Source: Dicaeum eximium (Eukaryota > Chordata > Aves > Passeriformes > Dicaeidae). From it: a stretch of DNA of 64,000 bases. Made by a program: the position numbers and the translations under genes. Below the pieces are notes generated by a model that did no database searches, had not been told where the DNA came from, and saw only the letters and a list, made by a program, of their open reading frames with translations. The number at the start of each line of letters is the position of its first letter. Within the stretch, counting starts at the first letter, position 1. Positions 1 to 10,700 of the stretch are shown in pieces. The stretch lies in NCBI GenBank assembly GCA_013396995.1, contig VWZP01006638.1:607702-671701 (forward strand). Direction: 5' to 3'.

Positions 1-826
1 TAATAAAATCAAATCAATGTCAAGCTATTTTAAAATATAATTTCAGTATTTTGGAAAGGAATTTTTTTTTTAAAAGGAATAAATACTTAATTAAGGCTCT
101 TATTTAAACAAATAGTAAAATTCTATGTTTCGGGGTTTTTTTAAAGAATATGTTTGTCTCCAGGACAGTCTTGGAAATGACAAATATCGTTGAAAATATA
201 TATGCGCTACTAAGACTGACTTTTCCCATCCCAAAAAGGAGGCTAAAAGCCATTAAAATACAGTGGACCTTAAAAGAATATATATTAAGAAGGATATAAT
301 CATCTCCAGTTCAATTCTACCAAATTCACTTGTTGATATGTCAAATATGTAATCCTGATAAGGGACACAGAAACTTCCCTGACAATTTACCACCAGAGAA
401 GATCAAATAATTTTGTCATTTTCATTATAATCAAGTAATCATAAACACCAGTGAATGGTGTATTGTTTTTGAAGAATAGGGAGTGTACAACTCTGCTTAG
501 GACATCTCAGTTATGTTCAGCTGTTTTGATAATTATAAGGTTATCCTACCTTGATTTCTTGACATACAGTTATGTACAACTTCCCTGACAAAATTTTTTG
601 GATTTCGTATTTAGATATGGCTGTACAAACCTTTGTTTCTTCATGTTTGGCTACTGCATGTTAGACATAAGTATAACCATAACAGGCATCAGACATTTAA
701 AAAAATATATTTTAAAAGTATATTTCCATAATATTTCCCAATTAAATAATATGTTCAATATGTAACATACACAAGGAAACATTCAGAAAAACGTTAACAC
801 AAAAGGAAAAAAAACCCATGGCTTAC
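1..826 (-). other. POLK intron after coding exon 8 (partial)
   Basis: AT-rich intronic sequence. Its donor GTAAGC follows directly on coding exon 8, and the intron continues past the left edge of the window. No other gene, repeat family or RNA is recognised here. Confidence 0.85.
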
Positions 827-993
827 TTTTCCAAATGTGTTGAGCCCAAACCAAGGGAAATAGCTAAGAAATTACGCCAAGATAATTCTGAAAAAAGAAG
901 AGAAAGCAGCGCCCTCTGCTGGTAAAGTTCGGAGCAAGTCACAATTCCAAGGGCTTTTAACATCTTCTCTGTTACTTTTCCAATACCTGGCAC
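827..993 (-). CDS. POLK: POLK coding exon 8 (thumb helix-hairpin-helix, start of little finger)
   Basis: This 167-nt exon encodes residues 347-401 plus two bases of the next codon. It begins after the acceptor TTTTCTAG with VPGIGKVTEKMLKALGI, the helix-hairpin-helix of the Y-family thumb that grips the DNA backbone. It continues through LYQQRALLSLLFSE to LGLGSTHLE, close to the start of the little-finger domain. The donor is GTAAGC, leaving phase 2. From memory, the human protein has Ser rather than Pro at the second position of the exon. The reading frame joins coding exon 7 without a break. Confidence 0.95.
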
Positions 994-1176
994 CTAGAAA
1001 AGAGTATATAACACTATAGTGGAAAATTTCCATTTGTAAATCCATTACCAAGAACAATTTGAATCAAACACAACATGGAAGATTACCTAGAAAACTCTAT
1101 CTTTTCAGTAGAAATCTTGCTTCTAGAAAATGAAAACATTACATGACAGGACAGTAAATGTCATTGTGTCTCTTAC

Positions 1177-1301
1177 CTTTCTAATGGGCAAATCTTTTAG
1201 GAAGTCTAGCACTGCTAGTCTCTCAGGACGGATTCTGTATTGGCCGTTAGGTTTATTACGATCACTGCACATTTTTGCTAACATTGTATTTGGTGCTATT
1301 C
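1177..1301 (-). CDS. POLK: POLK coding exon 7 (catalytic core)
   Basis: This 125-nt exon encodes the last two bases of Gly305 and residues 306-346. Its sequence IAPNTMLAKMCSDRNKPNGQ is the strongly conserved Y-family palm segment (motif IAxNxxLAKxxSDxxKPNG) that lies after the catalytic acids and supports the nucleotide and template. The exon ends at DLPIRK, just before the thumb. The acceptor is TTTTTAAG and the donor GTAAGA. The phase matches its neighbours on both sides, so the exon is intact. Confidence 0.96.
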
Positions 1302-2994
1302 CTTAAAAATAAACAAAAACCATGATAATTTTAAAAAGCATAAGACAAAGTTTAATTTCAATTATCCAATATTTAAAACCCAAAGAGTAGTCTATACACT
1401 TGGCAAAGACTAAAATAAGGAAAAGAATTATGATCACTGATAACCAGATTTGATACAACTCTGCAAAGAAATTTTGTGACCATCATGAAAGAACAAAAAT
1501 ACATGTAATAGATAAAATATAACTTAAATAAGGTGTACTTCCTATTTTAAGGTAGTCAGGGTAATACAACAGGTACTAGTATGTAACAAGAGGGGTTACA
1601 TACCAAGTCCTGAAAAACAACATCAGTTACACGAGTTAACATTTTTATGATGGTGTTTAGGGTAAGAAAGAAAATGCTTACAATGGTAATTACAATGAAC
1701 TCTTAAGTAACGAGACCTTTCTTCCTTGTATTTCAGTGAAAAGACTTTTCTGGACAAAATTTAACAAATTCTATTATTTTTTGGGCTATCGCTGGAATGT
1801 AGTAATTTATAAATTTATATACATTTCACAGACATCAGAGGAATTAGGAGGGATGGCTCTTTTATATCAAAGTAACTGTTTTTACAAATTAACTATGGAA
1901 TTTGTTTAGCAAAAGAAAGAATAACTTTGTCCTACTGCCCTAGAGATCTAAATTTTCATTTCCTCACTGACATAACATATTATTCAAGATGGTAGAAATA
2001 ATACTACTTATTATTGATTATCAGTATTTTTTCAGTTACCCTGCTAATTATTTTTAATTTTTGGGCTTAAGACCCCTGTTTGCACTTACAAAAGCTATGC
2101 CTGTTTTCTACACACTAACTTATCCTTAAGAAGGTAAAACTCCAGTAAACAAAACTGTTTTTCTGCTATCACTCATGAGATAACATACATGGGAGAGAGC
2201 TTCATCCTGCTTCGTCTTACTAGCTGTTTCTTCGCCTCTGCTTACATTCCACACTTTCCTGACCCTCTGCAGCTGCTTCATAAAGCTCACCATTGCCTGA
2301 TGCCTCGCTGACCTGGTTCATAAAGCAGTTTGGATGGCATCAAACTAAGTGGCTAGAGACATACACTGGTTTTAGTCAACCAAAATAGCTGAGATTTAAA
2401 GGTGGCTTGTCTGAAATCAAGACATAGAACTTGACTGATAAATATTAAAAAACTATTAAAGAGTTCATTAACTTCAGCATATATTTACTTCTTTAGGACT
2501 AATATTTTAATGAATTTTGATATTGTTTTAAGCAAGGAATAGTGTGAAGTGAGAAACACATAACAGCACAGATCAGCTATTCAAACTAAAAGCAGTTTAG
2601 AAATCACTGACAGATGTCACTATGACCCATCATCTGACAAAAACAATTTACATGATGAACTAGAATAACCATCCCTTCTAAGATTAGCTCAAGTGCACTG
2701 GTCATTCTTTCTCACTGCTTTCTCTTATTTCAGTAGAAAGAAGCAAAAAGATGATGTAACTGTTTCAATTATTTAAAAAGGAGTAAAAAAAATCCAAATA
2801 GTAGTGGTTTTGATAGTCATGACATCTCTTGAAATAACTGGAAATCACAAGAAAAATTCTTTGCAGACCTTCAAAGACAGTGTATTTTTTGTTGCGGAAG
2901 AATGCTGTGGCAAGAAGAATTAATGCCCTCTGAGATGAAAGTAGAAGACATTATGGAAATACAAAGATTAATTATTATTCCTGTGTCTGAATAC
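1302..2994 (-). other. POLK intron between coding exons 6 and 7
   Basis: About 1.7 kb of AT-rich intron bounded by a GTATTC donor (complement of bases 2994-2989) and a TTAAG acceptor. I see no repeat family, RNA gene or extra exon in it. Confidence 0.85.
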
Positions 2995-3210
2995 CTGCAC
3001 TAGCAGTCAGTTGAGTTTTCTGCTCAATCCTAAAGCGAATTTCCTTCACAACTTCCTCTGCAGAAGTTCCAAAGACAACTGAGTTTTCCAATGATAGACT
3101 TCTTTCTTCAAGGTTGTCATCCATCAGAGATGTGTTGTCTTCAAAAAGTACTGGTGAAGAAGAGACTTCACCTTTGTTACATTTAGCAGACATATTCATA
3201 TCATCTTTAT
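2995..3210 (-). CDS. POLK: POLK coding exon 6 (kappa-specific insert and palm strand)
   Basis: This 216-nt exon encodes residues 233-305 (both end residues are split across introns). The first 40 or so residues (DKDDMNMSAK onward) are acidic and serine-rich and correspond to the variable insert of vertebrate polymerase kappa. The second half, NSVVFGTSAEEVVKEIRFRI followed by EQKTQLTASAG, is a highly conserved palm segment. The acceptor is CTAACTTAG. The donor is GCAG followed by GTATTC. The contrast between the divergent first half and the conserved second half is typical of POLK orthologues. Confidence 0.95.
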
Positions 3211-5249
3211 CTAAGTTAGACAGAAACACAAACAATTAATACATCCATATAGACTGATCTCCTTCTGCAGTGGCTTCAGTGTTCATAAGAAGTTTTACTT
3301 CTTTGTATCTTTATTTAGAGAAAGCAATTGCATTGTTTTTTGTTTAAAGACTGGAGAGATGTAGCTGCTTAGTTTTTGCTATGATTTGAGGTTGGCTGAG
3401 ATTGAAGGAATTGTCTAGTAGACTGGACATAACTTCCAGAAAAGCAAAAGGTTGAATGGCCTGTTGCTACAGCGAAACCATCAAGATTTTATCATTATTT
3501 TTGTTTTATATCAGACTGAAGGCCAGATGCTCTCTTCCACAGATTTTTTTTCAATATTCTCCAAAAAAAATGAGGCTTCTGGAATGTCAAGTTCTAGAAT
3601 GATCAGCCTGGTGAGCTTCTCATTTTCAAATGCAGTCATAGTAGAACAAATAATGTCAGCAGCTCTTTGTCTGACTCTACAAACATTACTATTACAGTTT
3701 CACACTCTGAGCACTTGTTTCTGTTTCAGAGGAACAAAGGTATCAGGCAACTGTGAAGAAGCACATGACTACATATCAGTGACATTGATTTTGCAGGGAC
3801 TATGCCAGTTTGTTGCTTTCTATTTTATTAATGCTTTTCTGTAGTAGTGTACGCTTGACTATCCTCTTAACGACTGTTAGAAATTTTGAATATAGATAGC
3901 ATAAACATTAAAGTTTGTGCATCATTCAACCATTTGTATGACTACTTATTTTCTACTATTCCTAAGTGGATATACAATTGTGGATGTGGTTCCAACTCTG
4001 TCTTCTAGAGCCAAGTGAAATCCAGTAATATCTTGAACATTTCTAAAATCCTGTAGTGCCCCTGCTACTTATTTCTAAAATTATCAATCTGAATTGTAAT
4101 GCAGACCTAAACCACATAATTTGGTTTAGAAAATCTAGCACCACTTTTCAAACATTTTCTTCACATTAAGAGAAAATAAATCCTTCAAGTCCAAATCATT
4201 AGCAGTGTACATTTTATTCAAAGGTGAGCAGAAGAGAAAGTTAATCTGTAAAATAACTAAATTGGAGGTAGAGAATATGTGGGAGGACAAATTCTGGAAG
4301 CACTTAAGTATCTACACTTTCAGTGGGTGCAGTTTATCTGAAGCTTATAAGCACATGACTGGGAACTCCTGCATGTCAGCATGTCTTACGCCATTTCACA
4401 AGGCAAGCAGCCATTCTCTGCTGCTGGGTTCACTCTGCTCCTTACCAACACCCGGCCAGCCCAGTGCTGTGCATGACCCTGTTGCACCACCGGGAAGTTG
4501 CAGCCCCACAGCAGTGCCTGCCTGCAGCCCCACAGCAGTGCCTGCCTGCAGCCCCACAGCAGTGCCTGCCTGCAGCCCCACAGCAGTGCCTGCCTGCAGC
4601 CCCACTGCAGTGCCTGTCTGCAGCCCCACAGCAGTGCCTGCCTGCAGCCCCACAGCAGTGCCTGCCTGCAGCCCCACTGCAGTGCCTGCCTGCGGCCCCA
4701 CAGCAGTGCCTGCCTGCAGCCCCACAGCAGTGCCTGCCTGCAGCCCCACTGCAGTGCCTGCCTGCAGCCCCACAGCAGTGCCTGCCTGCAGCCCCACAGC
4801 AGTCTCTCTAAATTTCACATTTAACAGGTCCTGAGGAGGAACTTGGACAGTGAGACCTGGGACATCCCAATGGCCAGCGACACCTCTGCCTTCATCTGCT
4901 TCCTCTGAGGACTGAGGGAGTGACTCATGTTCTTTTATATGATTTTTGAGTCTAGATTATGATTGTTATATTGATACAGCAAACTGTGTGCTATCCACCG
5001 AGTCCAGGTTGTATTATAAATTCTTTCTTTTGCTACTAATAGATTACAGTGCACTGATTCTGCTTGTAGAAGTCCTGTGCCATTTGAATGATAAATTCTG
5101 TACTATTGTAATAATGAAATCATACTAAGAAAAATAAAGCTTAAATTCTAACCATCATTTAGTGCTTTCATGGTTCTTCCTAAGACCCCTAAAAGAAACA
5201 CTCTGTCTCAGTGTCAGGCGACCTCATGAAAAGTGAATAATTTGCTTAC
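3211..5249 (-). other. POLK intron between coding exons 5 and 6
   Basis: About 2.0 kb of intron containing a GC-rich 24-bp minisatellite (described separately) within otherwise AT-rich sequence. Open frames on both strands here, including one at 3452-3844 on the plus strand, have no recognisable protein similarity and are taken as chance or as minisatellite translation. Confidence 0.8.
4501..4804. repeat. 24-bp minisatellite, about 12.7 copies, with a trimer pattern
   Basis: A tandem array of a GC-rich 24-bp unit built on CAGCCCCACAGCAGTG followed by CCTGCCTG, each unit containing a PstI site (CTGCAG). Unit starts are at 4501, 4525, 4549 and every 24 bases to 4789; the last copy is partial. 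Units 5, 8 and 11 (starting at 4597, 4669 and 4741) carry CACTGCAG instead of CACAGCAG. Unit 5 ends in CCTGTCTG and unit 9 begins CGGCC. Because 24 is divisible by three, all frames without a stop stay open across the array on both strands, giving spurious proline/alanine/serine-rich or Val-Gly-Leu-rich open frames. The array lies in a POLK intron. Confidence 0.97.
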
Positions 5250-5403
5250 CAATTCCTGTAGTGCTTTCTGTATTAAAAAAGAACCTTCTCCTATCTTTAG
5301 GCCAGTTCAGCCTTTCCTCCAAGTGCTCTGTTATGTTCAGGTAGGCTTCATCCAGGCCCATAGGCATAAAATTGGGATCATATTCAGCCAGTATTTCTCT
5401 AAC
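5250..5403 (-). CDS. POLK: POLK coding exon 5 (catalytic Asp-Glu motif)
   Basis: This 154-nt exon encodes residues 182-232 plus one base of codon 233. It contains GLDEAYLNITEHLEE. The D199-E200 pair (human D198/E199) binds the two metal ions for nucleotide transfer, together with D108 in coding exon 3. The residue just before Leu-Asp-Glu is Gly (codon GGC); mammalian POLK has Ser there. The acceptor is TTTATCAAG and the donor GTAAGC, with phase 1 at the 3' end. Apart from the Ser-to-Gly change, the exon looks fully functional. Confidence 0.96.
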
Positions 5404-7102
5404 CTTGATAAACACATAGTGAAAGTTTAAAGCTGTGTTGCTGTAAGAGGAGATCTTGACACAAAACTAGGATATGAACAAATGTACTCTGAAACTTCCA
5501 GATGATCAATAAATATTAAAGATCTTGACCGTACAAATTATTTCTTGATACTGTAAAGTTACAGCAGTGCTTCTCCAAGCAGTGAGGTATTAATAGTAAG
5601 TGAGAACTAAACAGCTTTTGAGCAGTGTATTTAACAGCAAAGGCCACTAAGGTAAGTATATAAGGACTTCACAGCCACTAGGTTCACTGTGAAGTTCACT
5701 ACAGTAACCATCTGAATAAAACCCAGGGGACCTGGAAACTCAGCAAAGCAGATAAACTGATGCAGTTTTCTGTGCTCAGTGTGTGACATATCACATTAAC
5801 AAAGGCTAAAAAAAACCATCAGCAACAACAGAATCCTAAGTGTTAAATTACATTGCACTGAAGTTATAGATAATATTTCAGAGCACTGGTTAATGCCACA
5901 GGCAAAACCTGTTGGGAAAACCTTAGTGATAAATCAATTTTTCTAGAAGGAAACATAATAAAATAAATGGTCAAAATAAAAGCTCTACCTTCTCTCCTGT
6001 CTCTTTTTTTTTTTTTTAAACCTGGAGGAAAATCTGACTATGTCATGTTTTTTCCTATGTTTTTTCTTATCAGTTTGAGTCAAGTTCTTAGGTATTACAA
6101 CATTTGTCCACATGCACTTCATCTTTCTGAAGCTGAATAAAGACAGGATTCACTATGAACTTTAAAAGACAAAATGAAATATATTTAAATATTTTCAATC
6201 CAAATCACAGGAGAAAAACATAACTAAAAATCCAGACTAAGCCAAATCTCTAATACTTTAATACTTTATCCTATCAAACAACAAATGAAATACGCATTGT
6301 GAAATACACATAATGAAATCCAAGATGCTTAAATTCAAACCCATTCTGAAATATGGCATATTTATATATATTTTTCTTTTCTTTTTCTTTTTTTCAGAAG
6401 TGAAAAAATCAACTAATATCTAACTTTACATTTGTAAAAGGACTGTTGCTTCATAAAAATAAAGAATGCCTGACAAAATTTTATTAAAGTCAGAAGACCT
6501 GTGTCACTAGTTTGATTTAAAATGTACAAAAGATGTATTTTCTTTTTTTTCAAACAGGCTTTTAGCTAACACAACTATTTCCTCTGGCACTAAGTAAAAC
6601 TACTTCCATTAAAGCAAAACATGATTTCTTTTCTCTATGTTTCTTTTGCTCTATGAAGTCCGTTCTTTTTAAAAAAAATTATCTGCATTTATAAGTCAGT
6701 AATGCTCTTTGTTTTTCTCTCCAGTAATGAGCACTCAAAAGTATGATTGTGCATTACATGAAATTATCATCTCCATGTTTCCTATGTACTTGCAACTTCC
6801 TAGTAATTAGATTATGTTCCATGATTTTGAACTTTTAAGAACAATAAAGCTCAAGAGATTTTCAAAACTTCTATCAGCATCACTACTCTAACTTCAGTAG
6901 AATAGCCAGATTGGGCAAGTGCAATGCTTTTTCATCTCCTTGTCCAAAAGCACCAATATTTTGTTAGAGTTATGTTTAAAGCTGCATTACTGAAGAATTT
7001 AGTATTTATATTATCACTTTTCATACTATCTAGAACTGATCTTACTGACACAGTCTAAAACAAGTACACTCACTTTTGGTTAGAGACCACTTTCAGACTT
7101 AC
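5404..7102 (-). other. POLK intron between coding exons 4 and 5
   Basis: About 1.7 kb of AT-rich intron with short T-rich runs (for example at 6005-6018). No transposon, RNA or additional exon is recognised. Confidence 0.85.
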
Positions 7103-7234
7103 CTCTTTACTCACTTTGCCGTATTTTTCAAAATTTAGTGGTACTATAGTTAGATGGGGACATAGCCTCTTAGCAATAAATCCAGGCATGGCTGCACGCA
7201 CCCCGAATCTCCTAGCATGGTAATTCGAGGTGGA
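7103..7234 (-). CDS. POLK: POLK coding exon 4 (fingers)
   Basis: This 132-nt, phase-0 exon encodes residues 138-181: STSNYHARRFGVRAAMPGFI, then AKRLCPHLTIVPLNFEKYGK and VSKE. NYxARxxGVRxxMP is the Y-family fingers motif whose Arg and Tyr contact the incoming nucleotide's phosphates. The acceptor is CTCTCTTAAG and the donor GTAAGT. The segment is nearly invariant among vertebrate polymerase kappa sequences. Confidence 0.96.
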
Positions 7235-7629
7235 CTTAAGAGAGATTAAGTAAGTTTAGTGTTCAGTAATCAAACTTTTCATTAAGATTAGAATTACATA
7301 ATGAAGTTCTAATCACATATCTCCATGCAGAAAAGTCTGACAAAGCTAAGAGTTGATACACATTTTCACTCCCCCTCCTCCTGCCTTTCAATCTGCTTAC
7401 ATACTTTAAATTTTCATTAATACACTTTTTACTGAAAAATCCAGCTTACATGGACATCTAAGAATTGCTGTTTTCTTTATTATTTTGAGGTCTTCCACAC
7501 TTCATATAAAATATCACATACATTACAAATATTACATATATGTCATTATATTTATGCTATTACTTTATGGTTTATTAGGCTTAAGATTCATGCAATTGGT
7601 TTCTGTATTAGTTTAACATTCAGCCTTAC
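7235..7629 (-). other. POLK intron between coding exons 3 and 4
   Basis: A short AT-rich intron of 395 bp with a GTAAGG donor and a TTAAG acceptor. Nothing else is recognised. Confidence 0.88.
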
Positions 7630-7782
7630 CAACATACTCATTGATCCCACTGCTATAGGTTTTTCCTTCAGCTCTGGATTGTCTCTCATTTCCACAGCTG
7701 CATAGAAGGCATCCATGTCAATGTGTACAATTGTACTGCTAAGGCTACGGCTCTGTTCCAGTTCTATCACAAGTTTGTCCAC
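7630..7782 (-). CDS. POLK: POLK coding exon 3 (catalytic Asp, steric gate)
   Basis: This 153-nt, phase-0 exon encodes residues 87-137. The block HIDMDAFYAAVEMRDNPELK contains the first metal-binding aspartate (D108; human D107) and the Phe-Tyr steric gate (Tyr113; human Tyr112) that excludes ribonucleotides. The preceding VDKLVIELEQSRSLSSTIV is the end of the kappa-specific N-clasp, which encircles the DNA. The exon ends GSMSML. The acceptor is TTCTGTTCAG and the donor GTAAGG. A minus-strand LTR begins about 250 bp upstream in the preceding intron. Confidence 0.97.
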
Positions 7783-10700
7783 CTGAACAGAATAAACCAG
7801 TAATTGAAATACTACTAACCTGGCAGAAGTGCAACAGTATAGATGATCCTAAAACTCAGATGCATCTTGCGTACAGTTAAAGAAAAAAACCTCAACAAAC
7901 CAAATCCCCACCAAACCAGTACCAACAAAAAAACCCCAACAAAGCTTTGGAGGAAACTTGCTCTCAGAAAGAATGCTACTGTAGCAATTGGTACAAAAAA
8001 GCACCCCAAAACCCAGTGGAAAAAAAACACAGCTGTTGTGATTTAGTCCCAGCTGGCAACTAAGCTCATGCAGCCACTTACAGTAGAAGAGTCAGAAGAA
8101 TGAAAGTGAGAAAACTCATGGGTTGAAATTAAGACAATTTATCACAGAAAGCAAAAGCTGTGCATGCAAGCAAATCAAAATAAGGAATTCACTGCTTCCC
8201 ATGGGCAGGCAGGTGTTCAGCCATCTCCAGGAAAAACAGCTTAACCATATGTAGGAGTTACTTGGGCAGATAAATGCCAAAGCTGCCAAAGTCCATCCTT
8301 CATTCATCTGCACCCCACTTTGTAGGCTGAGCATGATGCTATATGGTCTGGAATATCCCTGTGGTCAGCTGGGGTCGGCTGTCCTGGCTGTGTCCCCTCC
8401 CAGCCCTTGCGCACCTCCAGCCTCCTCATTGGTGGGGTGGTGAGAGGAGCAGAAAAGGCCTTGACTCTGTGCAAGTGTTGCTTGGCAATACCTAAGCATC
8501 TCTTCATTATCAACACTGCTTTCAGCAGAAAACCAAAACACTGCCCCATGCCAGCGGCTGTGAAGAAAATTAACTCTATCCCAGCTAAAACCAGCAGAAA
8601 ACCCCACCCATCAAACAACAAAACTCCACATAACATGACAAAAAAAGATGTACCTGATTCAAACAGAAACTTAGTAAGACCCTTGAGTATGAAGCTTTAC
8701 TTAAAGCACTTAGTTTTAGAAATACAGGTCACTAAAAAAAATTAAAACATGCTATTAAAGAATTTCAAACACTCCTAAATAAAGCTATCACACTTCAAAA
8801 AATTGGTCTAGAATGGTGAAGAGAAGACCAGCAGCTCATAGGACACATCCATCTATTTTGTCTTGCCAGAAATAAGGTTTCAAATACCCATGTTCAATCA
8901 CCACAAAGTAAGCTACTGTCAATCCCTCAGTAAAAGTCCACAACTTTTGTCACAGGAGCCTATACCATATAAGACTAGATTGCTAGGAAAATGCAAGTTA
9001 TTTACAGAATAGCCTATACACAAAGTGTGTTTCACTCCAAATGTTTAAGATGTATGTCTATGTGAGCAGTATTGCTTCATCAGCTCCTTGGTATTTTGAG
9101 GCAGAGGCCAAGCAGGCAGATTGCTCTATGAAGTACTTTGATTGTGCTTAATTTGCTTGTGTTTTTACCAGAAGTCATGCAGATCATGTGCTTGTTCCTG
9201 AAATACTGTTGACCTACGAATGAGGTATGACCTGTGCTGTCATGAAAAATTGTGAGCTAAATACTTGACATGGGATTTTTAACGCCTACTAATTTATGAT
9301 GACTATGTTGGCAGCAGCACCACACAGCATTCTAGAAGAGAAATACAAGAAAAAACCAAAAGAATGTGCTATCAAAATAAGATTACCTAATCACACTGAT
9401 GACTACAGAAACCTCAATCTACACAACAAAAGGCTGCTACTGCTAGTAAGAAGCCCCAGTAGGCATAACACAGTAAGAAATGGAATTAGCAAAAAGGAAC
9501 CAAAATTTCACTTCGCTTGCAGGCACAAGGACACACACACTCTTGTGACATCAGGGTACCAGTACAGAAATGTCTCTGGACTGACTATAATGCATTTATG
9601 GTCCTGGAGAGGAATGTTTACATGCAATTTGCATGGTTCTTCTCTTTTTTATTTCCCTCAACAGAACTGCTTAATAAAAAAAACATAAAAACCTCATCCA
9701 GAAGAACCATCTTTGAGTTCGAAACACTTGAACCAAGGCAAGTGAGCTTGGAATGTTCTATTTAAATTGCTCATTAATAATTTACAAAGTCTTTTCTTTG
9801 TTTTTTTCTAAGTTGCTTGAAGGGATGAAATGCTAGACCAGAGCCTTAAACTAGGCTACTCAACACAGAAGAGCACAGTATGTTCTCTGAGAAAAAAACT
9901 AGTTCAGACCAATTAAAAGCACGAGGGAGAAGCCATTCAAAGAAACAAACAAACAAAAAAGTGGGGTATTTACATTATTTTCATTACACTACTAATTCAA
10001 AAGGATTCATGTCACACTTTAATTATCAAAAGCATCCTTATTTTAAATTCTACTTTACAGATAATTTTCAGGTTGCTCTCAAATACAAATTGTTTCATTA
10101 ATACTATCAAGTGCTGTTCTAGTAGCATAACTTCTGTATTTCAATTTATCACATTTATAACCAACATCTGTTTTGCTTTTTCTCCCTAAATGTATTGCTA
10201 ACATCATACTTCCTGATCAGCTAACATACACATCTAAAGAATGAAGCAAAATTACACCAAACTAATAAGAAATACAGAAAGATTACTTTTCAATGAAAGC
10301 AACTGATACAAGTAATATGCCAAAAGAAAACACAACCAGATCTACTCAGAGAATTCTTGGCCCCTGCAAAACCTCTCCTTAAAATTTTTGAAGTACTTCC
10401 TTACATGCAAGCCAAGCTGACAAGTTTTTAAAAGCTGCTTTCAATTAACCTTTGTGAAATAGAGACACTTTTTCATACGTATTTCCAAGCTAGATTTAAA
10501 AAAAAAAAAACAAAAAAAAAACCCCAAACCAACTAAAAAGTACAAGTTGTAATTAGAAGTTTAATTTTCCTAATAGCAACTTTTAGACAATTTGAAGAGT
10601 AACTTCTCCTTTTTTCTTATCCCACAATAGAATACTTACGTTTTCAAAGCAAGACAGAAAAGTCAATAAAAGCAAGACAGTGGTAACTATTTACAGAATA

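Noticed and set aside
4501..4804. Regular 24-bp repeats considered as a CRISPR-like array
   Set aside because: The units are contiguous with no unique spacers, and the genome is vertebrate.
4205..4834. Long repetitive open frames on both strands (up to 209 codons)
   Set aside because: They are translations of the 24-bp minisatellite, whose unit length keeps frames open. There is no protein similarity, and the array sits in a POLK intron.
9296..9688. 130-codon plus-strand frame in a POLK intron
   Set aside because: Antisense to POLK, no similarity recognised, and its composition matches the surrounding intron.
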